64,000 nt of DNA, from assembly GCF_021134715.1 (NCBI RefSeq), contig NC_060021.1:7906501-7970500 (forward strand). The letters are read 5' to 3'. A program made the position numbers and the translations under genes. Shown one piece after another: positions 45,847 to 59,697 of this stretch (positions are counted from its first letter, which is position 1; each line of letters starts with the position of its first letter). The notes under the pieces were generated by a model. That model was not told the DNA's origin and did not search any database. It worked only from the letters and a program-made list of their open reading frames with translations. The DNA comes from Daphnia pulex (taxonomy: Eukaryota; Arthropoda; Branchiopoda; Diplostraca; Daphniidae).

Positions 45847-48800
45847 CCTCCTAGGAGACACGCACAATAGACGGCCGGTCATCTGGCCAGACAGCACGAG
45901 TGCGGATTAAAGGCATCCGGCCCATCCAGCAGCGCCCAACCCGGGCGCACAACCGTCACTGACAGGTTGTCACCATACACCAGCTCGAGTTGTTTTGTGT
46001 ATACAAATTTGTATTTAATCACGTTAGTAACGCCAAATAGACTTCCGATTTAAATACATCAAATAAAATATAAGGAAATGTTGAAAAACAACCCGAAAAA
46101 ATATGTCGTAAAAAAGAAAACTCGTCTTATTACGTCCGATGAAATATTACGACGGCCAGTCACGTCAGGAAGTTTGTGCTGCCAGCCAGCCGCCGTTAAA
46201 ATAAAAAAAAAGTTTCCGCCGTTAACTTTATGGAAATAAAAAAAGAGACGACGAATGTTTGATTCTTTTTAATGCGGAGCCATTTGCGTATCGCTAACGA
46301 CTATCCGCGCAACCTTATACACTTTATACTATATACGGCGGACACACAATATGATGAAATATTGCGGTCAATTTGCCGATGTGAAGAGGATGGATGAGGT
46401 TCTGTTTTTTTCTTTCTTTCTGTATACGTTTATAAAAAAAAAGTAGCCGGGGATATCAAAAGAATGAAAGAAAAGGAACTATAGTACGCGTGAGGGGTTG
46501 TGCGAGTTGTATTGAAAATGGATCCCCCGAGCCTCGTGAACGATCAGATCAGAGGGTTGCCAGCAACCAAACGAGGTGTTGGATGGTTACATAAATCCTC
46601 GTCATCCTTTCTTATAGAAGACGGACTGGCCTCTGGTAATGGATAATTGACCGACGCCACTTTTTTCTGTGTGTATTTTTTCTCTCCCCTGTTTGGGGTT
46701 GATTTTTTTTCCCCTTTTTTGGTGATACAATAATGCCGCTGGGGAGGGTGTTTCCATGTGCCATTCTCCCCCCTTACTCTATAGGAGTGATGATGATCTC
46801 TCTCTTTGCCAGGGCTCCTTGATTGCGCTTCTCCTTTTTTTTTACTCTCTCTCCGATGTACAGTGGCCAGGAGAATATGTCCATTTGATGAAGTGGCCTC
46901 TCGTTTGATTTGCATTCATTCACAGCGCGAGCCAACCAATCGAGTAACAAGTTCCCATTCGCCATCAGCAGCTCCACAACCCGACCGAGCGAGCGAGCGA
47001 GGGGATGAAGGAATCAGTTGGGAGAGAGAGAATAATATACACACAAAGAGATCTTTTCTTGTTTCCTTTCTCGACATCCTTCCTTTATGATATATCGCCC
47101 CTCTCCTATTTTTCTTCTCCCTTTTCTTTTCTTTTTATTTTATTTCACAAAACATAAAAAAAGCTCAAAGTGTGAATGAGATTGCCGATTCTAGAGGGCT
47201 CCACGATTTCTTTCCTTTTTATTCTCTCTCTCCTCTTTTAAAAAAAGATTTTTTAGCTTTCGGTTTTGTTGTTGTACAACTTTTAAGTATACCAAAAGAA
47301 AAGAATCAAAAAAAGGATCTCCGCTGCTGGTCATTTTATATTTCCAATCCGCTGGTGGTGGTGGTGTATTTCACTATTCACGGCACGCTCATCTTTCTTT
47401 TTATTGCCCAACACGTTCGAAATTTTGATTTGAAAAAAAAGGGAAGTTGCGCGCGCTCGAAAAAACTTGTGCATCACTTTTGCGCAAGATGTTTCTTTGC
47501 CTCCCCATCGGCAGGAGCTGATAATGAAGCAGTAAAAAATGTAACGATGTGACGGGCTGCTGTCGTAATAATAAAGCCAAGAAAAAAAAAGAAGCTATAC
47601 AAGAAATCACGGCTCATCTCACACACACACACACACACGGAAGACGTGAATAAATATTACAACATCTCCGCCGGTGTAAAAATGCGCAACAATTGCCGGC
47701 CGGAAAGAAAGAAAAAAAAGAAGCTTTTTCTTTCCTCTGCGATGGGGGGGGTTGTATAGAGTCAGAAGCTTCTTTTGAATACAAGTTTGTTGTGCGTCCG
47801 TGAACACGTGTGTGTTGGTATAGTCGTGCTATACCGGACTCAGAGCTCTCCATTCGTATGTAGTCACAACCCCCTGCTGATTCATACTGTCTAGCCTATT
47901 AATTGGTGAGGGTCTAGTAGTCATATATATCTATTCAGAGAAATGACGCCAAAGTGGGGGCTATATAGCGAGGGGGGTATTAGAGCCATATAGCGCTCAT
48001 TAAGCAATGGCCCAATGATGGCCACCAGGTGGCTTTTCATCCCCCTCCACCAGCTCGCTCCCAAAAATAAACTAAAAAAATAAAAAAGGAGAGAATAACA
48101 ATAATAATGACGCGATTGTTTCCGATTGTCAGTCATGTTACAGCACTGCAGATGGGGTTGACGTATCACCCCTTCTACTCTCAAATATAATGTACACATA
48201 ACCCCCAAAAAACTATCTATGAAAATATAAGCCGGGGGGTAGTAAACACGGTAAAGTGTAGTGAGGGGTCGGTGTAGTATAGTATATGATAGGGATAGAG
48301 AGCGATCGAGGGGGTTAGATCATTTCAAGTTGATGCAGGTGGTTCGGATCGATAGTTTTTAAGTAGCGGACAATATGATTCACCAACAGTATTGATAAGC
48401 GAAACAGATAATAAATGAACGTCCTTTTTTTTTCTTTAGATGAGGAAACCAACAAAAGGAAAAAGGACAGACACAAAAAAATGACCAGCTTATAATTTTG
48501 GTGTGCGATGAACACGTGCACCCGCGGGGGCTCGATTACATCATCAGATACAGATAGGGCGCATCATATCGTGATCCACTGTATATTAGATAGACTATTC
48601 ACTATAAACACCTTTCTTCTCTTATTAGAAAGAGCGTCATGATTTTCGGTTCAATTTCTTCGATAAAGATTACAACACACAGATGAGAAAATAAACCATC
48701 ATCACTCACTGGGAATATAATGACTGGGCCATATTTTTTTGTTTTTTGTTCCAGCAGGTCCCATCCCCCCCTCTTCTCTTATCTACGATGGGGAATCACA

Positions 48801-51800
48801 CACCAATCTGTTTTCCCGTTGATGCGGGAGCCGATGTTTATAATCGTCAATTTCAATTTTTTTTATTGCTCCTGTTTTTCACTCAAAAGTTTTTACCATC
48901 TTCCCTTCCACCCAATTGCTTTGACTGTTTTGCATAGTAACGATCTCTGCTGATCTACTGCTGTCTGTCTGTGTGTGTGTGTGTAAAATTTTCGTGCCCT
49001 TTTATTCATCATCCGCCGAAGAAGGGCAGGGCCCCCTCTTGTCGCCCCAGCCACTCCCGCGATAATCACACACATAATGGCGCCCGATTTGAACGACCGT
49101 ATCATTTGCATAGAGTGGAGAGATGTTATATAACAGCTATTATATACATACACTAGACTCTCTTGTTTTCTGTGCAAGTTAGCTGGCACGTGACATGCAG
49201 ATCGGATCCGCGCCCAGGCTGATAATTAGTCTGCTGGCGCTTCGTTCGTTGCGCTGCTGGAAGCTTCAGCTCAGCGCCATTAAACATAAATTTTTTGAAA
49301 CGATCATCTCGGGTGCCGTTGAGCCCCATCTTTCCCCATCATCGCTTCCTCTTTTTTTCCTTTTTTCTTTTATTATTTTTCTTGAAAATAAATTTTTATG
49401 GCTATTCAAATTTGTATGAGCGGCGGGAGAGCCCCAGGGCAGCAACAGCCGCAGCAGCAGCAGCTTCAGTTTATTGAAAATGGCCATCCCAATTTCGTGA
49501 CGTCACGGATGATGATGGGTCGTTCATCATTGTCGCCGTATTCAAATCGCCCGGGCTTCTCTCTCTATTGTCGATGGACAGCAGCAGCGCCATTAATAAT
49601 CGATCTTTGATATTGAAATGGTGGAGAGTTGAATGGTTTCAATGGGAAGAGGAGGATCTACCGCTTCGCTTCATTTTTTTATTTTTTACAAGATAGAGAT
49701 ACCATAGAGTCAATTTTTCAACAGATTTTTTCTTTGGAAAAAAGGGACACCGAAAATGGGAGCCAATTGATTCAAATTTGAATTTCCAAACAGCGCGCCA
49801 TTTTTCGTGAAAGGGTTTGATTTACATATTATAAGGACAGATTCATCTTCATTAGCCAAAGGGGCGGGATACTTACATATAAGGATTCAAAAGAGGGGTG
49901 ACGACAGCTTGAAGCCATCATTATTACGTATATAAAGAGGATAGTCGTATCTCTCTCTGTGTGTGTGTGTACACTATAACCCGACTTTTCATATAGATTT
50001 TTTTAGTGTGTGTGTGTCCCCCCCTGTATGAAAGATATTTTCTCACATGACGCCGGATCAGATTCAGCGTCATCCCTTCTTTGGGTCCGCTTCTTTTGTT
50101 CCACTTGGACACGCTTCCGCGCTGTGCATAACTGCCAGGGACGGGAGAGGGGGAATCAATCGAAATCGATTCCCGAAAATTTTTGTTTAGTTTTCCTATT
50201 TTTAACAAATCGCTTAGACACGCCGCTGAAAATTGATACATCAATTTATTACAGTGAAAATTTTTATGACTTTATACTGGAATCTCTTTTTTCAACTATA
50301 CTCGGAGAATAAGACGCCGATTCAAATAACGACAATAAAAAATCGCCAGTTTATATCTTTTTCCCCCAGGATTACGTCATCCTTACAAAAAAAGGTAAAA
50401 ACACAAATCGATACGTGTGTTCTACAAGCCAAAGAAAAAAAAGGACCATTTGGCGTGAGAAAAATGGGCCTGAAAACATTCGAATTTCGAGTGTCCAATG
50501 GGAAAATGTCGAACGTACATTGTGTACAGGCAACGGACACGACTTGCAAACAAACGGAAGCCAGTCGATAATCGAACTGTCTAGCTCTATACTACGTCGA
50601 GAGATGACAACACAATATAAATGGCGCTCGTGTTTGCTCTGTGGCCGGTGGGACAGTGGCCAAAAACGGTCCCCTTTTATATTATTTCTTTCTTTTTTTC
50701 TTCTTCACGTATTTAGCGATGGCCGTCGCATTGAAAATCATGGCCGAGAAGTGACAAATGAATTCGTGGGCGTCGTCGTCATCGACCCAATGACGAGGGG
50801 AAAACGAGCGCGCAAAGGACTCGACGGGAGATACTCTTGTACACATAGTGATTTGATTTGCCCACAATGGTGTGTATCTTACATTGTCCAGCAGCTTCTA
50901 CAGCGCCATACAATGGAAGAGAATCCGCATCATGATGATGATGATGATTCTCTTGATGGATCTGGTCAGCGCCGTGTCCACGCGCCACGTAATGGAAAAA
51001 CATCGTCGGTCAGATCCCATCGTCAAGAAATCGTTAACTTTGTGTCTACTGGAGGCCGATCGTGTACGGTAATTAATTCTAAAGGGGAAAAATATATTAA
51101 CGACCTGACCTGACCTAGATCCAGTGACATTGAGACTCCCGCAAATGCATTTGATTTGCAAAACGCCCGATTCACACGATTGATTTATGTAGGTCAAAGC
51201 GCAAGAGCGAAAAACCCTATAATATGATAATACAAATGTATACCAACATTGATTTATGACTTATATGTACTCGAGCGATTTTTTTTTACCATTTGAAATT
51301 GGATTGGCGCCATAGTCATTTTACCGAATAGAGTTTAGTTGAGTTATCTATTTAAGAAAATCGGACCCAATTTTTATTTTCGCGGAGGAAAGTTTGAAAA
51401 AATAAAAAAATATAATTTCCAGATTATTGGCTGGTATTAGTGCGCGGAGACAGAGCCATTGTGTAGTTTAACAGAGATTATTTATGGATGACTAGGTTTA
51501 TTATACGTCTGGCGAAAGATGAACCTCTCTTCTAACGATATCAAAATTGACAAGTTGTTGTATCGCCCATACTAGATAATAGGCTGCCCAAAGTCTAGCA
51601 CATACTTGGAGGGACACTATATACTACTAGATTCCACATATATCCCTTAACAAAATAACTCAAGGCGAGTGTGTGTGATTGACATTTACTCATCGGAGAA
51701 TTCAACACAGTTTAACAAGCCCCATAGATGTGTGGTGCGCGGTGGTGTATAAGCCCGTCTAAAAAGAATTCTTTTGATTATTTCCCATATTTTTTTGTTG

Positions 51801-52000
51801 TGTTACACGGACACAAAAGTGAGGGGGGAAAACGAAAAAAAAGAAAAAAAGAAAAATTTTTCTATTGAAAAATGGAAGGGGCCAGCGATTTTGTGTTTTG
51901 CTGGGCGATTGAAAGCCGAGTGGCACAGCGTGTACACACACACACACACACATATACGCGCACAGCATTTCGCTCGTTATGTTACTACCATCGCCTTCTC
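45847..52000. other. Gene-poor block, no gene seen
   Basis: Microsatellites at 47620-47638 (CA) and 48971-48984 (GT), many A/G tracts and overlapping short open frames on both strands. The 232-aa open frame at 50415-51113 has no recognisable motif, uneven composition and overlapping opposite-strand frames, so I do not call it. A near-CTCF core, CCACCAGGTGGC, lies at 48022-48033. Confidence 0.35.
51934..51952. repeat. (CA)n microsatellite
   Basis: Uninterrupted CA dinucleotide run of about nine units. Matching (GT)n lies 215 bp away at 52167-52187. Confidence 0.8.
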
Positions 52001-55000
52001 TCTATAAGCTTCGGATTTCGTGTGGGCGCACAAAAGCGAAACGGCACCAAATCTTTTTTTTTTTCTTTTCCTTCCTTCTTCTATACGCGGCCAGTCAACA
52101 ATCCTTTCACAATATTATTTCGCCTCTCTCTCTCTCCGATCTATCGTCTATCTACCCGGGCATTGCTGTGTGTGTGTGTGTGTGTGTTTATTGGTTCCTT
52201 TTATCATTCCGTCCCCAGGAAGGTTTTTCGTTGTGATTGACGGATTTTTTATTTTCTTCTCTCCACAGTCGTTGTGTGTCGCTTTTGGACCTGTCTATCT
52301 CCCTTATAATAATAAAGCTCCACTTTGCTTCCATCTACGCACTTGACAATTGAAATTTCATTTCTCCTTATCTCTCCCTTTTTTACCTCTTTTTGAAGCG
52401 GATACTATTTCACCCTCTAACGCCTTTTCAAGGCAAAAACGATCTAGGCCTAGATGTGATGCTGCCGGATCACACAGCCGAGTTTTGTATTAGTGACGAG
52501 AGCCAAAAAAGCACCCTGCGGTCGCTCCTGTACAACAAACTTGTTTTTGGGAAGGGGGGACGGTCCACGACCTATTCAAAAACAGTTTTTAGCGCCAAGC
52601 ACTTGATGGCTTTCTGGATGGCTTAATGGATGTCACCTGTATATAGCCCGGAGAGTGATATACCAAATCGACACGTCTATACGATGTGTTCAAATTTGTG
52701 TCAACAAATCTTTCCGGAAACCTTTTCACAGCCCCAAACATTGACGACCGAAAAAGAAAAAGGAAAAAAAGAAAAGAAAAAAAGGTTTTTCTTTTCTATA
52801 TAAAACCAAAAGTTATTGTTGCACTACACACTTTGTCTGACTTTTTCTCTAAAGTTCCCGAACACACGTACTATATACTGTACTCTAATAGAAGAAGACT
52901 TTGTGTGTGGAGAGTGAAGACAGTCTCAACAAACTTTTTTCCACTATCGGACAAACAGTAATAGATTAGCTTGTATAAATCTTTGTTGAATTTTCATCAG
53001 GACACAACGTCAGGATTACAAAAAGAAAAGTCGGTTTGGAAATCCTTGGAGATCCATCGCTCCGCGTCAATACACAGCAGCTCGAGATGTGTATATATTG
53101 CACAGCTAGTCGGGAAGAAAAAAAGGGAAATAAGAGACGAAGAGAAGCGGAAACGACCAAACATTAACCACTGTCCAGTGAATATGCAAAGTTCTGGATA
53201 TAAAAACATTGAATAAAGAGTAGATAAGAATATCTAAAAAAAAAAGGATCGCTATATTATATCGCATAAGGAAAGAAGGGGGAGCCCCTACAAAAAAAAA
53301 TATCGTCAACGAAGAAAAAAAAGGGCTGATCTATAAACGCAATCTATTTACATAGCTGTCCCTTCTGAATACGTAATAAAGGGCCAGCATATGAATCGAA
53401 TCGAGAAAACCCATCGTTTCACTTTACCCTTTCTGAAAGAGAAAAAACGATGTAGATATATAAATAGAAGATGAGGGTCTACACACAAGCGCATAGATCG
53501 ATGATTGCAGTTGACAATAGAAAATGGTCAATTCGGGAGTCCCCCCTCCCCACCCCATCCTCCCTTAAAATAATGGGGCGTGAAAAGCTGTGCGGACGAC
53601 GTGTGGAACTCTTATCAAACGAAGGGGTCAGGTTTTTTTTCCCTTTTTTTCATTGGCCTATATATTGAAAATAGGAAAGAAAAAAAATAATAATATCGGA
53701 CTTATAGTCACGGGCGGTTTATTCCCATCGGACTCGAGACCGGACTTCATTTTATATTCATGCGCAACGCACTTCCAGATAGAAAGAAAAAAAAAGCTAT
53801 ATAATATTATTTTGTGTTTGCCCTCAATGCCAGCGGTAGCAGCCTACTATATGTACATACCGTTTGATTCCCCCCTTTTTCTGTTTGACAATGGAAAAAA
53901 AAGGGAAAAAATAAAGTTACAGTGCCGCAATAAGAGCTGCTCTTGTGTTGGTGAACCGTAAGAGTATATAGGAGGAACACATACAGATCGATCGCTTAGG
54001 AGCGATAAAGGTGATTGGATGGGACCCAAGAAGTGGTTGTATATATATATGTGCGCGATGCTGGGCGCTTTTGGTGCGTAGGAGGATTAAGTTCTTTGGC
54101 CCGTCCAGCGGTGCTGGAGAGCTGGAAAGAAAAAAAGGGGGGAGATTGGCGGCGTTTGTGTCGGCGGGCGACGCTCGTTTTTCGGACGGGAACTTTTGTC
54201 CGTCCAATTTCCCATCAGCTGCACTTGACGTCCCCTAAATGCGACACATAAAAGGTCCATTAATCGCATCTCCTCGGCTCTCCTCTCAACTATACATGTG
54301 GCCGTCGGCCACCACCAAAAGAGAGCCGCAAACCGGCGACGGCTGTCCACTTAGTTTCGTCTGGCTAATTCAAATAACAGCTTGATTCGACAATATTGTA
54401 TACATACATACGTATATATATCCCCCCGGTTATATAAAACGTAACCGATTCCTGACGTGTCAATATGAAAACCCGCAGGCGTCACCCTACATATAAGACG
54501 GGATTACCAGTCGCAGTTCGATAAGAACTCTCACACGGCGACGTAAAATTAATTTACAACCCAGTCAAAAAGCTCGAAAGAAAAAAAAAACAAGTTTCAA
54601 AAATGTTTGTGGATTTAGACATTTTCTATCCGAGTCGATGAAGTGGACGAAACGATTGCGTTAAGTGTTGAGCCCCGAGGAGCCCCCAGCCGTTCAATTG
54701 GTGAGGTAATTTCTCTTCTTCTCATTTTTGGTTGCTGGTCTCTCTTAGGAGATAGCCATCACACCTGCCGTCATCCATCATCTCGGTTAACGCTCATCTC
54801 CCCAAAAATCTATACTTACAGCTCGCTCCTACAAGTCTATAATAAACACTCGGTGTTACACACACGCATTCACCTATGGGCATCGCTTCTCATTTCCCTT
54901 CACGCTCTAACCGATTGAATAGGACCCGCAATTGGAATGGATTACGTTTACGCCAGAAGTTTGTTGTTGATCGCTGGGCCGGCCCTAGATAGACTTGTAG

Positions 55001-57450
55001 CCGTGACATCCCAAATAGAATAAGAAAAGAAAAGAAAGAGAATCTGGCGGACTATAGAGTGGTGTAGAGCTATTCAGTTACGTCTGCTTCGTTGGGCATG
55101 ATGATGATCCTAATAATGATGAAAAGGTTCGGCCGAGTGTGAAGCCCAAATAATATCAAAATTTCCATGTATGTGTAACCTAGACTACTACTCTCTCTCT
55201 CCGTGTATAATAGGTAATGCTCGGCCAGCTTAGACACTACGACAGGCCAGTCCAGCAGAGAGACCGAGATGTCTATATAGCGCCCTATTGATGTTTTCTC
55301 TCCCCCAGAAAAGAAGCTCATGGAACGAGAGAGAGAGAAAAAAAAGGGCAGACATCACAACAACATGCAGAGAAAATAAAGAGCTGGAAAATATATAACC
55401 CCGCGAGCGATATATGCGCACTGATTGTTGACACAGCGCTCTCTGAAAAAAAATCCTCAGATCACGTATTAGCCTTTTTCCCCAACTTGGTTTGGATTCT
55501 TGACTACATGTACAGTAAAAGAAAAAAAGAGGAGGTGCTGCTGTGCCTTTCAACTGTCAAACGCACGCTGAGTTCCCAATCAGTGGACGTGAGAGATGCG
55601 GCGCAACTTGAATGAGCCTCTTCTCCTTGTTACCGCACGATTGAGTCGCCAGCTCTTTTTTCTTCTTCCCTTCAACTGTTACACAGACTGCAGTCTAACA
55701 TCATCGATTGCAGCCATGTGTGCACAGCAGCAGCAGCCCCAAACTTGTTTGTTATTTGCTCAACCAGCGATCGGCGAGAATAAACCTTAATACTTTTTTT
55801 CGAGTTAATCAGCCGTGTCCGTGCCCCCACTAGTCTAATACTTTCGCATTCCGATCGCCCAACTTGTTGTTCATTACACAGAGGAGCCGTCCGGATCGGT
55901 TCAAAAAGAAATAAGGAACTTTGTTTTGGCGGATGAAATGTAGCGAGAGATGGCGTTGTATAGCTACTTTGGTAGCTATAATAAGTCTAGATAGTCTCCG
56001 AGGACCAGAGAACCGATGAGGGGGTCACTCTCTCGGCCTGTCCACAACAACACCAATTCAATACGATAACACATGTTTACAGCAGTGGTCTCGGGCTGGG
56101 TCTAGAAATCCTTTTTTCTATTGTGTCGCCCTCTCCGAAAGAGTGTGCTGAGTGATCCCTTCTTTTCGTGTGGATGGAGAGAGAGAGAAACGGTTTTTTC
56201 GAAATAAAAAGGGACCCCTCCGCCGATGGCAGTCAAGTGAACCAATTGCTCTCTCTCTCTATAGGGTTGACCCCCCCCCCCTTCTCCTTATACATTTGAG
56301 AAGATGAGCTTAAATATATTATTGGGCTATTGACCACTGAAAAACAGGTGCGCTTGACCTCTCCTTATCCATTTGCGGCCTCCCTCTTTTCTCCCAATAT
56401 AGTTACACTTCATTCTTCCTACCTCTTTAGTGTCCGTCAGAATCACGTCAAAAAGATCTACTGATGTTGATCGATCGATATACGTACATATCCCTCAGGA
56501 CCTTTTTCCGCGATGGCCGGCATTCGACACGCTGATGCTCTATTAAACATTTTTAACTTTGATCGGCGATATTATACACATTTCGTCATTTCTTATTTTT
56601 GTTGTTTAAAAAAAGAAATGAGACAGGGCAACACATACAAGAGCGAGGGCTTTTTTTTCTGGGGGTTGTTGAAGGCAATGAGAAAATAAAAGGATCCTGT
56701 TTCTTATTTGTCTGCCTTGTGTCCAGGAAAAGTGGGATAGAGAGAGGGGAGAGAGAGAGAGTGGAAGAGTATGGCAGCGCAAGTTTGGTGTACAGTGTGC
56801 CACTGAAATTTCAGCAGCAGCCGAGCGCACTTGTGGTTCCTTATTTCTTTATTATATTTTTCCTCGACGCACATTTTGATTTGAGAGAGAGAGAGAGAGA
56901 GTTCAGCGATGCTGCTGCCATCTTCTCTCTCCATGACACCCGAGCAAGATGGATAGCTTTTAAAGACTCCTATATACAGGGTCAGAGGTCATCTGGTCGC
57001 ACCCCTCACTTCTTCTCTCTGTACTGTCTCCTAGTTGGAAGAAAGAAAAAGAAAAAAAGGACTTTGGTGTGTGCTGTGCATGCCCCAGAACCCTGCTGGA
57101 ACATATCTAGAGCTCTGCTACCATCTATTCTGGCTAGACTCTCTTTCTCTCTCTGATGTATATTCTGCCTAGCTATATAGAGATCTCGCCGAGATATATC
57201 ATCGCTCGACTATATTTACGGTGGATTATTGATAGGCCTCTTTTCCCTTTCTCGGTGTCTTTAAGATTATACGTTCAACGGGATGTCTGTGTGGGATTGC
57301 TGCTTCTTTCTCTCTTGGCAGTCTTTATATAGATGGAGGCCTGATGGTTTAAACCACTAGGCCACTTGACAATGAGTTATGACTCTTTTCGATAAATAAA
57401 TAGAACATCATTGTCACGGGATTCGGCTGCCTGCCCAAGACAGAACCCGT
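52001..57450. other. Gene-poor block, no gene seen
   Basis: Includes (GT)n at 52167-52187 and (GA)n at 56883-56901, with numerous TATATA-like and homopurine tracts. No exon with good borders plus family signal was found on either strand. Confidence 0.35.
56883..56901. repeat. (GA)n microsatellite, GAGA-factor-like
   Basis: Pure GA run. Similar GAGAG runs recur through the block (for example 63369-63387), which in arthropods can bind GAGA factor. Confidence 0.7.
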
Positions 57451-58170
57451 GCCATGTCCACTCGAATGACTTGGCTTTTTCAATTAGAAAGACGTTACCA
57501 GCAACAAGAGAAAAACAAAAAAGAAATCAAAAATAATGAAACGAGGAGGTGTCGACTGCCATTGCAGGTCCCTCTCGGTCGTAAAATTTTGCTGCACTTT
57601 CCTCAAAGTGTTGAAAATTCGAATAATTTGATGATTGTTTACCCACAGACAAAGTTGTGAGATACAAAGAAAAACAAGCCTCAACAAAAATGGAAAAAGG
57701 AAACATTCCCAGTCAACGGCAAAGCTCTGGAATAATCGTACTCCGTATTACTTCACGATTGACGCTACCAAATAGTCAAAAAAGAAGAATAGAGATCAAT
57801 TTTCCTACCTTTATGCCTGGGAAATACAGCCAGGCATCCATACGTGCTCCATCCTGCAGAAAAGTTAAATGACGGAAAAAGGGCGCCCTCGTGAATACCC
57901 CCACACTCACATGGGTTTACACAAGGACTGAGTTTTTCCAATCAAGCTGGATTTCTGGATGCTGTTTATCTAAATAAAAAGTAAAAAATGGGTTACGAAA
58001 AATATTGACAGAAACAACAAAAAATTTAAAATGAGACAGTGTGTGAACCCTAATAGTTAATATACAGGAGAATTAAAGGTTTCCATGTAATGCAAGTCAA
58101 TATTTATGCAAGTCATGCATTATTCAAATATCAAGCAGGTTGCAGTAGAACAAGTGACACAAATCATTAC

Positions 58171-58514
58171 CCAAGCGATGACTGAGTATGTTGCTGATGG
58201 TAGATCAATGACAGCAGAAGCAAAACTTGCATATCGTGTTGTAGTGATGACTGGTTGAGGCCTGAAATCTGCACAAAGGAGAAGGTTACTTAATGTAAAC
58301 AAACTGTCATACATCCACAGGGGCTTACATGATAGCATAACTACTATAGTCAGAAACTAACATTTTACAGATTTGGAACTGCAGGTTTAAGTCTTCTATC
58401 TAAGCTCCCGCAATCATTCTATCTGTATTCTTAATTTTACCCGCCAAACAGCATGGAATGGAGAGTGTGGAGAGCCACGACACCAGAGTTTACAAGACCA
58501 CCACGTTATTGAGA
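58171..58514 (-). other. Two candidate exons of an unidentified spliced transcript
   Basis: Segments 58441-58514 and 58171-58268 each have good - strand acceptor (TTACAG, TGTGCAG) and donor (GGGTAAAA, GGGTAATG) signals. The first has an open frame reading SITWWSCKLWCRGSPHSPF, rich in Trp and Cys. The second is open in two frames (for example RPQPVITTTRYASFASAVID), but the frame continuing the first exon stops at the next apparent exon near 57970. It may be a short coding gene or a non-coding RNA. Confidence 0.25.
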
Positions 58515-59450
58515 CTGTAATAGTTGTGCTACACTTCGTACAGACACGTATGTTTTCATAAAATTTATCGTTCCGTTTTCTATATCTTAATAAACTTCAC
58601 TCACTTCCTTATTACTTACTAAACTCCTCTCTTTTTCGAAACCGTGTAACAATGAAAGATGAAACAAAAGAAAGCAGACGACACTAATCTATCTTCTAAT
58701 TAGTCAGAGTTAAGATATCGATAGTAACTTTTTCAAATCGACTCCCCCGCCCCCTGAATCCAAACCGCTCAATAAGTCAAAAGGAGGAGAGGTTGCATAT
58801 GTTCAATTCAACTTCACAAAATAGAACGTTGATTTTCATCAAGAGAAGAAAATTGCAGCTGAGATTAAATGGCTTTATTTTCTAAAAAGGCAGCTAAAAC
58901 AAATAATAAAATTAAGTTATATTTTAACCAGTCAGGATAGAGACTCCTAAATATTAGGACACTAAATATTAGGTTGTACTTGCACCTGTCATTAATTACA
59001 CTTTCTTGAATCAATTCCTAAAATCAAGGTGCTGTGTGGAATATCGGAACAAAGTTCACTTGCTAGGTTTACAGCACGTGTCGCACAATTGTTAACTTGG
59101 ATTCAATTGTGGCTATGTATCGGCTAGAATATAAAGTTGATAAGGATTGATCAAGCGATGGCAAGTGAGGTAAAAGTAATCGTCTTGCAACTGCTTTTGG
59201 TTTAGAGAATCGCATTCTGAAATCAACATACGTACTCTTCAGACCGTCTTCGTCAAAATTCGTTTGTTAAAATTAATATAATTTCAATATATCCAATCAA
59301 ATCAATCGGAAGCATGACTTTTACTGATTTTTACTAAAAAAAATACCATTCACTCGGCCATTTCTATCCTTAATTTTATTCGTTCCAGTTCAACTAGCAT
59401 TTCCATTTGAAATAACTAATTATAGGTAAGGGATATTAACCTTTATCAAA

Positions 59451-59697
59451 ATGAACTCGGCTCTGCAGCCGCAGGTGAGGGTATATCAATTACATATTAT
59501 AGCTTGCATTGAAATTTGGCATAATTTTAATGTTTACCTTTGTTTCTGATATTATTCACTGGAATTTGGTTTATAGTTTGAATATAATCGATGTGTAGTC
59601 ACCGGGGAACTCAGAAATGTTAATTTTTAAATCGCAGGCCTACTCACGTAGCGATTTCGCTTTAAAAAATTTAATTTTCCTCATTGGCTCCCAAACG
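59451..59697 (+). CDS. First two exons of an unidentified + strand gene (partial)
   Basis: ATG 59451 in good context (ATCAAAATG) opens an 8-codon exon, MNSALQPQ, with donor CAGGTGAGG at 59475. A strong acceptor (TTTTTAAATCGCAG) leads into 59638-59697, which continues in phase 0 as AYSRSDFALKNLIFLIGSQT, ending at donor ACGGTGAGT. Two consecutive in-phase exons with strong borders are unlikely by chance. The hydrophobic run NLIFLIG could start a membrane segment. I could not find exon 3 with confidence and do not recognise the family. Confidence 0.4.

Noticed and set aside
50415..51113. 232-aa open frame on the + strand
   Set aside because: No family motif, uneven composition, overlapped by other-frame and opposite-strand frames, in low-complexity DNA; likely chance.
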